Positions 7,718 to 14,109 of a DNA stretch of 64,000 nucleotides are shown in pieces. Every line of letters starts with the position of its first letter. Position 1 is the first letter of the stretch. Location of the stretch: assembly GCA_041662485.1 (NCBI GenBank), contig JBAZSJ010000022.1, positions 11,611 to 75,610 on the forward strand. The letters run 5' to 3'. The notes under the pieces are model-generated. The model saw only the letters and a list, made by a program, of their open reading frames with translations, was not told where the DNA came from and did not search any database. Made by a program: the position numbers and the translations under genes. The DNA comes from Rariglobus sp041662485 (GTDB lineage Bacteria > Verrucomicrobiota > Verrucomicrobiia > Opitutales > Opitutaceae).

Positions 7718-8718
7718 TCGTCGGGAACTCCTCCCAGGATTCCTGAAAACCACAGGTCGCCCAACGAACCATTTTCCAAAAGCGATGAAAGATCGGCCCG
7801 GTCGCTCAAACGCGTGAAATGGGCGGTGCGCCCGTGTTTTTCCGTGATGACGACCTCCTCCGGATGATCACGGAAAAGATCGAGCAAATAGGGCGAATGG
7901 GTGGTCGTGATAACCTGCACCGGATCGCGCGTCTCGCCGGTGGACGCGGGATAACTGAGCCGATAAAGCAGGTCGCGAATTTCACGGAGCCGCCGCGGAT
8001 GGATGCCCCGGTCAATCTCCTCGATGCACACGATGGCGGGCGGCGCCGGATCAAACGCGAGCGCCAGAATCGCCATGAGATAAAGCGTTCCTTGCGCCAG
8101 ACCATCGGCCGGCACGACGTCGTCGGAGCCGGCCAACCGCAAGCCCAACTCGACCGTGTGGTCGGCCCGCTCAACCAGATTGATCTCGTCATACTCCGGC
8201 TGGATGCGGAGCAGCTCGGCCTTCAGCCGCGCGAACTCCTGCGGGTGTTCCTTTTTGAGGACGGCCAGCACGGCGGCGAGGTTGGCGCCGTCTTCCGCAA
8301 GTTCGCCCCCGTCCTTCAGAGCCGACGTCGAGGCGATGCCCTCGTGATCGAAACGGTAGCTCCGCATGCTCAGCAACCGCGCCCGCAGGCCGGCCCAGTC
8401 GTCAACCCCCTCGCCCCTCGGCAACGGCGTGACCTGCAGGAAATCACAAACGGCCTCTGACACGCAGCTGAGAGAAGCCTCCAGTCCGTCGAAAGGCGGA
8501 TGAAAACGGAAGGTTATTTCCGCCGCCTCAGGCCGGCGATCGGCATCGGACACCGGTTCGCGGAGCGGAAGGCGGGAGAGACCCCGCAGTTGGCCGATGG
8601 CCTGGATGAGACTGGTCTTGCCCGAGCCATTGGGCCCGATCACGAGATTGAACGGCGCCAGAACCAGACTGGTCTCGCGCAGGGCCTTGAAGTTCCGGAA
8701 AGCAACGGAAGCGATCAC
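7714..8718 (-). CDS. AAA (AAA_15/AAA_21, ABC-like) ATPase
   Basis: An ATPase of the SMC/RecF-like ABC group, about 334 aa from a GTG start at 8718. It opens IASVAFRNFKALRE, the standard beginning of this family, followed by Walker A GPNGSGKTS. An extended Walker B region reads IVCIEEIDRGIHPRRL, and the H-loop reads TTHSPYLLDLF. The frame remains open to 8808, but the added residues do not resemble the family. The ATG-TGA overlap couples it to the TOPRIM-like gene downstream. Paired ATPase/TOPRIM proteins often form toxin-like or nuclease-based defence systems; that role is inference here. Confidence 0.8.
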   Translation of the reverse strand: MIASVAFRNFKALRETSLVLAPFNLVIGPNGSGKTSLIQAIGQLRGLSRLPLREPVSDADRRPEAAEITFRFHPPFDGLEASLSCVSEAVCDFLQVTPLPRGEGVDDWAGLRARLLSMRSYRFDHEGIASTSALKDGGELAEDGANLAAVLAVLKKEHPQEFARLKAELLRIQPEYDEINLVERADHTVELGLRLAGSDDVVPADGLAQGTLYLMAILALAFDPAPPAIVCIEEIDRGIHPRRLREIRDLLYRLSYPASTGETRDPVQVITTTHSPYLLDLFRDHPEEVVITEKHGRTAHFTRLSDRADLSSLLENGSLGDLWFSGILGGVPDE

Positions 8719-8861
8719 GCCGTCAAAATGACGACCTTGCCATCGTGGAGCAATCCCAAGACTCCAACTTATTTGCAGCAGCCTCCGCCACCGCTTCCTC
8801 CCCGCCATCAGGCAACTTGCCTGTGTCTCATTGAATCAGGAGGACTGCCCGCCCATCTGCT

Positions 8862-9371
8862 TTACGACTGGTCATGTCGGTTTGGGGCAATGTGCCGTAA
8901 AAGGTAAAGACAGTAGGCAAGTGGTATAGCGCCTAAAACGCCAAACGAGCAGTCAATCAGTCTCCAATACATGGGGATTCCTCGTATTGGTCCGCAAATA
9001 AGCGCCAAGGGAATAACCAAAAAACATGCGGCGATGCCTGCGTAAAGAACCGGGCGGCTTTCGGACGGACGGATCAACGGACCAATAAAAAACAGGGCTA
9101 TAATAATGTGACCGAATGCCAACCAGTCGGTGCCATACGCAACCCAAGGGTAAGCGGCATACATGTCCTCCAGTCCAAATTTGACGGTCAAAATCCAGAA
9201 CGCCAAACCACTGTGACCCACTGGAGAAGTCGCATCGGAAAGGCCAAGCCACGCAACAAGGAGCTTCATCTCCCTCAACAAAGGAAATGCGGTGACGCCA
9301 CTGGCGAGTAATCCCACGATGAACAAGATCATCGTAAATCTAAACCGAAAGACTGCTTTCGATGAGGTCAT
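8862..9371 (-). CDS. Hypothetical membrane protein (about four TM segments)
   Basis: A 169-aa protein with hydrophobic stretches near residues 12-32, 45-65, 83-103, 108-127 and 140-160, so four or five membrane helices. I do not recognise the family with certainty. It contains polar signatures within helices, such as KFGLEDMYAAYPWVAYGTDW and GTDWLAFGHI. Base composition is visibly more AT-rich than the neighbours. It lies on the same strand as the ATPase-TOPRIM pair, 143 bases upstream, but no link is shown. The downstream-facing region 9372-9587 contains no gene that I can support. Confidence 0.6.
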   Translation of the reverse strand: MTSSKAVFRFRFTMILFIVGLLASGVTAFPLLREMKLLVAWLGLSDATSPVGHSGLAFWILTVKFGLEDMYAAYPWVAYGTDWLAFGHIIIALFFIGPLIRPSESRPVLYAGIAACFLVIPLALICGPIRGIPMYWRLIDCSFGVLGAIPLAYCLYLLRHIAPNRHDQS

Positions 9372-9587
9372 TCCTGAATATCTGTGCGGACGCGAAAAAC
9401 TTGATTATGGCTTAACCCCGCCAGGCTTTTGAATGGGATTTCGAAGGTTAACGCCATACCGCGAATCAGAATTGTCCGGGAATTCTACAGGGTAAAGGCG
9501 CATCTCTCCGAGAATACGTTGTAACTGAGTTACCTACCCGGTCTTGGCTTTCGGACTGCGGAACCGAGAAAACTCCATTGGCGCAAC

Positions 9588-11108
9588 CTACGCGAGCCGC
9601 GCCTTCACCGTGCGGCGGTCCAGATCGAGGCGACGGGCGGCCTCCTCAACCGTTCCCGCCTGTCCGTGCACCTGCCGGGTGTAACGACGCAACACCTCCT
9701 CGGCCGTGAGCCGGCCTTCGCTCAGCAGGGAATTCCAGTCCTCCCCCGCTCCCGCCGTCAGCACGGCCGGACGGTAGGTTCCTCGCACCAGAAGATTGCG
9801 CATGCATTGCTCGAGCTCGCGAAAATTGCCCGGCCATGCGTAATTCTCGCCCAGGTTTTTCCCGATCCAGGCAACCACTTCGCCCGCGAACGTCCCTCCG
9901 TCCTCTTCGCCGAGCAGCCGGCCCGCGACATATTCCACCAGCGAGGACAATTCATCCGGACAGTCGTCAAGCTGTTCGCGCAACGACGGCGTGTGGATGA
10001 GATCGGAACACAGGCGGTAATAAAAATCCTCACGAAAGCGTCCCGCGCGAATCTCCGCCGCAAGGTCGCGATTGGTCGCGGCGACGATTTTCCCCTTAAA
10101 CGTGCGCGTCTCCGTGTCACCGAGGCGCTGGAAGGTGCGCGATTGCAGCACGCGCAGCAGCTTCACCTGAATGCCGATCTCCACGTCGCCGATTTCGTCG
10201 AGAAACACCGAGCCGGCCGCCGGACACGTTTCCATCCAGCCTTCGCGATCCGCCAGTGCGCCGGTAAACGCCCCGCGCCGGTGGCCGAACAGCTCCGACT
10301 CGATCAACGTGGGCGACAGCGCCGAGAGATTGAGCGGGAAAAACGCCGCCGTTGAAAAATTGTCCGTGAACCCGCCGCGCTTCGGATCGAACGGCAGGTA
10401 GCGCGACAACGCGATGGCGCGCGCCACCAGTTCCTTGCCCGTGCCCGACGGTCCCGTGACCAGCGTGGCAAAGTCCCCCATGCGCGCATGCAGCACGCGG
10501 CGATAGCGCCTCAGGTCGTGCGTGAACACCGATTGCCAGATCGCCGCGCGCAACCTCGCCATCGGCGCCGATCCGCCCGTGAGCGAACGAAAGATATGAT
10601 GAAACGCCCGCCGGATCTGAAACGCGCACGCAAACAAGTGGGCGGTCGGCTGCGTGTCGAGCAACTCCAGTCCCGGCAGCGCCAAGCAGCGCTCCACGTC
10701 GGCCTTGAACGCCGGATAAAAATCCACGCGCGCCCCGCCCTCGCCGCCTCGTCCGGCCAGCGCCGCCCTGATCACCGCGTCGAAACGCAGTGAATACGTC
10801 TGGTAGAGCCAGAATCCCGCCAGCTCCTCGTAAGCGGACGCCTCCGCCTTCGTCACGCGCCCGTCGCGCGGCCAGCGTGCCCGCGCCTGTTCGATCACCG
10901 TCCCCGCCCGCTCCGTAAGACGCACGTGATTGGGATGCTCGCTCTCGGCCGGCGGTAGCTTGTTCCACTCCGATCCCGCCACGACGAACTCGTCGCCCAA
11001 CGCCGCCCGTTCGCACGCCACGCGCTCCGGCAGGAAGGGATTGGTCGCATTGATCCGCGCCACCGCTTCGGAAAACTCCCGCTCAGTCACCATAAATAGG
11101 GAGGCCAT
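9588..11108 (-). CDS. Sigma-54-dependent transcriptional activator
   Basis: A 506-aa bacterial enhancer-binding protein. The central AAA+ domain has Walker A GPSGTGKE, the sigma-54 contact loop in ELFGHRRGAFTGAL, Walker B SVFLDEIGDV, and VAATNRDL. A short C-terminal Fis-like helix-turn-helix (VEEAARRLDLDRRTVKARLA) ends the protein. The N-terminal 200 residues are not a receiver, GAF or PAS domain that I recognise, so the signal is unknown. Activators without a receiver may be controlled by ligand or by a partner. It is divergent from the VIT/VWA gene across 146 AT-rich bases, which suggests that it controls that locus. Confidence 0.88.
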   Translation of the reverse strand: MASLFMVTEREFSEAVARINATNPFLPERVACERAALGDEFVVAGSEWNKLPPAESEHPNHVRLTERAGTVIEQARARWPRDGRVTKAEASAYEELAGFWLYQTYSLRFDAVIRAALAGRGGEGGARVDFYPAFKADVERCLALPGLELLDTQPTAHLFACAFQIRRAFHHIFRSLTGGSAPMARLRAAIWQSVFTHDLRRYRRVLHARMGDFATLVTGPSGTGKELVARAIALSRYLPFDPKRGGFTDNFSTAAFFPLNLSALSPTLIESELFGHRRGAFTGALADREGWMETCPAAGSVFLDEIGDVEIGIQVKLLRVLQSRTFQRLGDTETRTFKGKIVAATNRDLAAEIRAGRFREDFYYRLCSDLIHTPSLREQLDDCPDELSSLVEYVAGRLLGEEDGGTFAGEVVAWIGKNLGENYAWPGNFRELEQCMRNLLVRGTYRPAVLTAGAGEDWNSLLSEGRLTAEEVLRRYTRQVHGQAGTVEEAARRLDLDRRTVKARLA

Positions 11109-11137
11109 GTTTACATTTTATGCATATCACTATTCAT

Positions 11138-11166
11138 TTTATGTCAATTTATGATATCAGTATAAT
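11138..11166 (+). promoter_or_regulatory. Putative sigma-70 promoter of the VIT/VWA gene
   Basis: A perfect -10 hexamer TATAAT occurs at 11161-11166 in an AT-rich divergent region. A weak -35 match (TTTATG at 11138) lies 17 bases upstream. This leaves a leader of about 80 bases before the ATG at 11255, which has a strong ribosome binding site (AAAGGAG at 11239-11245). Only the -10 match is convincing. Confidence 0.4.
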
Positions 11167-11254
11167 AACCGAATTATTTGTTAGATGCTATCAATCAATG
11201 GCTTGATTCCGTGACAGCAACCTTGGCATCGCCTGAGCAAAGGAGTATCCCGCC

Positions 11255-13291
11255 ATGAAAATCAAATCACTCCTTATCAGCGGCCTGCTCGCCTTGGCGG
11301 CGGGCCTCGTCCCGGTTTTTGCCGGCGGCACGCTCACTCCGGTCGGATCGCCGCATGCGCCCATCCAGATCCGTTCCCATCAGGTGAACGTCACCATCAA
11401 CAACGGCTTCGCCCAAACCGAGGTCATCCAGACGTTCTTCAATCCCAACCCGACCGACCTCGAGGCGATCTACGCCTTCCCCGTGCCGAAGAGCGCGAGT
11501 CTCTCCGAGGTCACCATCACCTCCGGCGAAAAAACGCTCAACGGCGAAGTCCTCCCGAAGAAGGAAGCCGCGACGATCTACGAAGAGGAAAAGGCCAAGG
11601 GCAACGACGCCGGCCTCACCACCAAGAACGGCTACCAGAACTACGAGTTCAAGATCACGCCCGTCCGCGCCAACGCCGAGACGCAGCTCCGCTTCGTTTA
11701 CTACCAGCCGCTCGAGATCGATACCGGCGTCGGCCGCTACGTTTACCCGCTCGAAGAAGGCGGCACCGACGAGGTCGCCAAGAGTTTCTGGCAACCCGCC
11801 CATTCAGCCGTCGAGGGACGTTTTTCGATCAACGTCGTGCTGAAATCCGCCTGGCCCGTCGATGACGTGCGCGTCCCGGGTTTTGAAGGCGCCGCCGTCA
11901 CCAAGAAGATCGACTCCGGCAACTACACGCTGTCGCTCGACCGCACCAACGCGAAGCTCGATAGCGACTTCGTTCTCTACTACCGCCTCGCCGCCAACCT
12001 TCCAGGCCGCGTCGAGGTCATCCCCTACCGCGCCGACAAGAACAAGCCCGGCACCTTCATGATGGTCGTCACTCCCGGCATCGACTTGCAGCCGATCACC
12101 CACGGCGCCGATTACACCTATGTGCTCGACGTCTCCGGCTCCATGCAGGGCAAGATCGCCACGCTCGCCAACGGCGTCAGCCAAGCCCTCGGCCAGATGA
12201 GCCCCAACGACCGCTTCCGCCTCATCACCTTCGAGACGAACGCCCGCGAGGTTCTTGGCTGGACCGCCGCCACGCCCGAGAACGTCGCCCGCGCCACCGC
12301 CCTCGTGAAGGGCTTCCAGCCCGGCGGCAGCACCAACATCTACGCCGGCCTCCAGCTCGCGCTCAAGGATCTCGACGCCGACCGCGCCACCAGCGTTGTC
12401 CTCGTGACCGACGGCGTGACCAACGAGGGCATCGTCGACCCCAAGGCATTCCACGCCCTCCTGAAGCAAAACGACATTCGCTTTTTCGGCTTTCTCATCG
12501 GCAACAACTCAAACTGGCCGCTCATGCGCGCCATGGGCGACGCCACAGGCGGGTTCTACACCGGCGTGTCCAATGCCGATGACATCGTCGGCCAGCTCCT
12601 CCTCGCCAAGTCGAAGATCGCCTACGAGTCGCTCCACGACGCGTCCTTCAAGTTCACCGGCGCCCGCGTGTCCGAGACGACCGGCGACCTGCCGCAGAAA
12701 ATCTATCGCGGCCAGCAGCTCGTGATCTTCGGCCGCTACGATGGTGCCGGCAAAGCCACCGTCACGCTCAACGCCAAGCTCACCGGCCAGGACAAGACCT
12801 ACACCACCACGTTCGACTTCCCGGAGGTCGACACCGACAACCCCGAGATCGAACGCCTCTGGGCCCTTGCCCAGATCGAGCAGATCGAACTCAAGGAGTC
12901 CATCGGCCAGATGCCCTCCAACGAATCGAAGGACGCCATCACCAGCCTCGGCGTGAACTACCAGCTCGTGACCGACCACACCTCGATGATCGTCCTTGAT
13001 GACGCCACCCACGCCAGTCGCGGCATCGAGCGCAAAAACCAGCAGCGCATCGCGGCCGAGCGCACCGCCCAGAGCGTGCGCGCCGCGCAACCCGTGAAAA
13101 GCTACCAGGTCGACGCGCAACAGCCGACCTACACCGCCCCGGCTCCCCACGTAAGCCACACGAACTTCGGCGGAGGCGGTGGCGGCGGGGCGCTTGATCG
13201 CGACGACATGGTGATTCTCGCCATGATCCTCGGCCTCGTCGGCGCAACCTACGCCGGCCGCAAGGCGATGAAGCGGAAATCGGACAAGTAA
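11255..13291 (+). CDS. VIT and VWA domain protein with GlyGly-type C-terminal anchor
   Basis: A 678-aa exported protein. A signal peptide (about residues 1-23) is followed by a VIT domain (about 30-155; GFAQTEVIQTFFNPNPTDLEAIYAFPVP) and a von Willebrand A domain with an intact MIDAS: DVSGS at about 292, GGSTNIYAGL and TDGVTNEG. The C-terminus has a run of seven glycines (about 639-645), a hydrophobic helix MVILAMILGLVGATYAG, and a basic tail KRKSDK. This three-part tail matches GlyGly-CTERM sorting signals, and a rhombosortase gene lies 182 bases downstream. Relatives include inter-alpha-trypsin inhibitor heavy chain-like and sortase-target surface proteins. A role in surface adhesion is inferred. 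Confidence 0.85.
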   Translation: MKIKSLLISGLLALAAGLVPVFAGGTLTPVGSPHAPIQIRSHQVNVTINNGFAQTEVIQTFFNPNPTDLEAIYAFPVPKSASLSEVTITSGEKTLNGEVLPKKEAATIYEEEKAKGNDAGLTTKNGYQNYEFKITPVRANAETQLRFVYYQPLEIDTGVGRYVYPLEEGGTDEVAKSFWQPAHSAVEGRFSINVVLKSAWPVDDVRVPGFEGAAVTKKIDSGNYTLSLDRTNAKLDSDFVLYYRLAANLPGRVEVIPYRADKNKPGTFMMVVTPGIDLQPITHGADYTYVLDVSGSMQGKIATLANGVSQALGQMSPNDRFRLITFETNAREVLGWTAATPENVARATALVKGFQPGGSTNIYAGLQLALKDLDADRATSVVLVTDGVTNEGIVDPKAFHALLKQNDIRFFGFLIGNNSNWPLMRAMGDATGGFYTGVSNADDIVGQLLLAKSKIAYESLHDASFKFTGARVSETTGDLPQKIYRGQQLVIFGRYDGAGKATVTLNAKLTGQDKTYTTTFDFPEVDTDNPEIERLWALAQIEQIELKESIGQMPSNESKDAITSLGVNYQLVTDHTSMIVLDDATHASRGIERKNQQRIAAERTAQSVRAAQPVKSYQVDAQQPTYTAPAPHVSHTNFGGGGGGGALDRDDMVILAMILGLVGATYAGRKAMKRKSDK

Positions 13292-13299
13292 CGAGGTAG

Positions 13300-13367
13300 G
13301 GCGCGTTATCCCTAACGCGCCTTCCGTCCCCTCGGCGTAAACCAATCCGGCGGGTTAACCTACCCGC
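13300..13367. repeat. REP-like double palindrome, family C
   Basis: The first palindrome, 13300-13321, is a perfect 9-bp stem (GGCGCGTTA / TAACGCGCC). The second, 13350-13367, is GCGGGT / ACCCGC around TTAACCT. The same paired element recurs at 34755-34839 after the sigma factor gene. It follows the stop codon of the VIT/VWA gene by 8 bases. Confidence 0.6.
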
Positions 13368-13374
13368 AGACGAT

Positions 13375-13396
13375 GACGGGGTCGGAAGACCCCGTC
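13375..13396 (+). terminator. Possible terminator hairpin after the VIT/VWA gene
   Basis: A perfect 9-bp stem (GACGGGGTC / GACCCCGTC) with a GGAA loop. It is followed by TCCATTTTC, a weak T-rich tail, so termination is possible but not assured. It lies between two REP-like palindromes and could itself be a mobile palindrome. Confidence 0.4.
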
Positions 13397-13426
13397 TCCA
13401 TTTTCAGACTTCACGATATCCAAACC

Positions 13427-13449
13427 GACGGCGCCCGGAGGTCGCCGTC
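13427..13449. repeat. Solo REP copy of the RAYT-flanking family (family B)
   Basis: Arms GACGGCG / CGCCGTC enclose CCCGGAGGT. This matches the palindromes that bracket the RAYT gene 40 kb away (53578-53600, 53644-53666, 54118-54138, 54181-54203) apart from one or two loop bases. It lies 24 bases before the rhombosortase start. Confidence 0.6.
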
Positions 13450-13473
13450 CATCTTCGCTATATTCTTCCCACG

Positions 13474-14109
13474 ATGAAACGCCTTCCCTTCGCCACGCTG
13501 ATGCTCGCCGCGCTCGCGGTCGCGATTCACTTCGTTCCAGTGCTCGGCAACCTCCTGGAATTCGACCGCGCCGCCGTCGCGCACGGGCAGGCATGGAGAT
13601 TCTTCACCGCCCACCTTGCACACTTCAGTGACGATCACCTTCGCTGGGACCTGCTAGCGTTCGTCTTGCTCGGCACGATGGCCGAACGCATCTCGCGACG
13701 CGGATTTCTGCTCACATGTGGCCTGTCGGCGGCGGTGATCACGGCGGGCGTGTGGATCGCCCAACCGCAGTTCGCGACTTATCGCGGACTTTCCGGAGTT
13801 GATTCGGCGTTGTTCGGCTTCGTGCTTGCCGACCTGTTCGTGAAAGGGTGGCGGGAACAACACGGCTTCTCGATGGCGGTGGGCGTCATCGCGCTGGCCT
13901 CATTCGGCGGCAAGTGCGCTTTCGAGCTGGCCACGGGCGGCACGGTGTTTGTCGAGACATGCGGTGCGTTTGCACCCGTGCCGCTCGCCCACCTGCTTGG
14001 CCTTGCGGCGGGAACCGCCGTGGCCGCGTTGCTCAATCGGCGATCGCCCGGTCGATCAGATGCTGCAACTGCGATGTCCCGATGGACTGCAACGTCCCGT
14101 CGAGTTTGA
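13474..14109 (+). CDS. rrtA: Rhombosortase (rhomboid-family GlyGly-CTERM protease)
   Basis: A 211-aa rhomboid-family intramembrane serine protease. It shows WRFFTAHLAHFSDDHLRWDLLAF (residues 41-63), the H-x2-H...HL pattern of rhombosortases, then YRGLSGVDSALFG with the candidate catalytic Ser107, and HLLGLAAGTAVAALL with the candidate catalytic His173. Rhombosortases process proteins that end in Gly-rich + helix + basic tails. The preceding gene encodes such a tail, so substrate and enzyme are probably paired. The 3' 77 bases overlap the convergent AsmA-like gene; the last 20 or so residues are polar and may be dispensable. Confidence 0.82.
   Translation: MKRLPFATLMLAALAVAIHFVPVLGNLLEFDRAAVAHGQAWRFFTAHLAHFSDDHLRWDLLAFVLLGTMAERISRRGFLLTCGLSAAVITAGVWIAQPQFATYRGLSGVDSALFGFVLADLFVKGWREQHGFSMAVGVIALASFGGKCAFELATGGTVFVETCGAFAPVPLAHLLGLAAGTAVAALLNRRSPGRSDAATAMSRWTATSRRV

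Noticed and set aside
11223..11239. Possible sigma-54 promoter (GG-N10-GC) before the VIT/VWA gene
   Set aside because: The invariant GG and GC have correct spacing, and a sigma-54 activator gene is adjacent, but other positions match poorly. The transcript would start only about 5 bases before the ATG, downstream of the good ribosome binding site.
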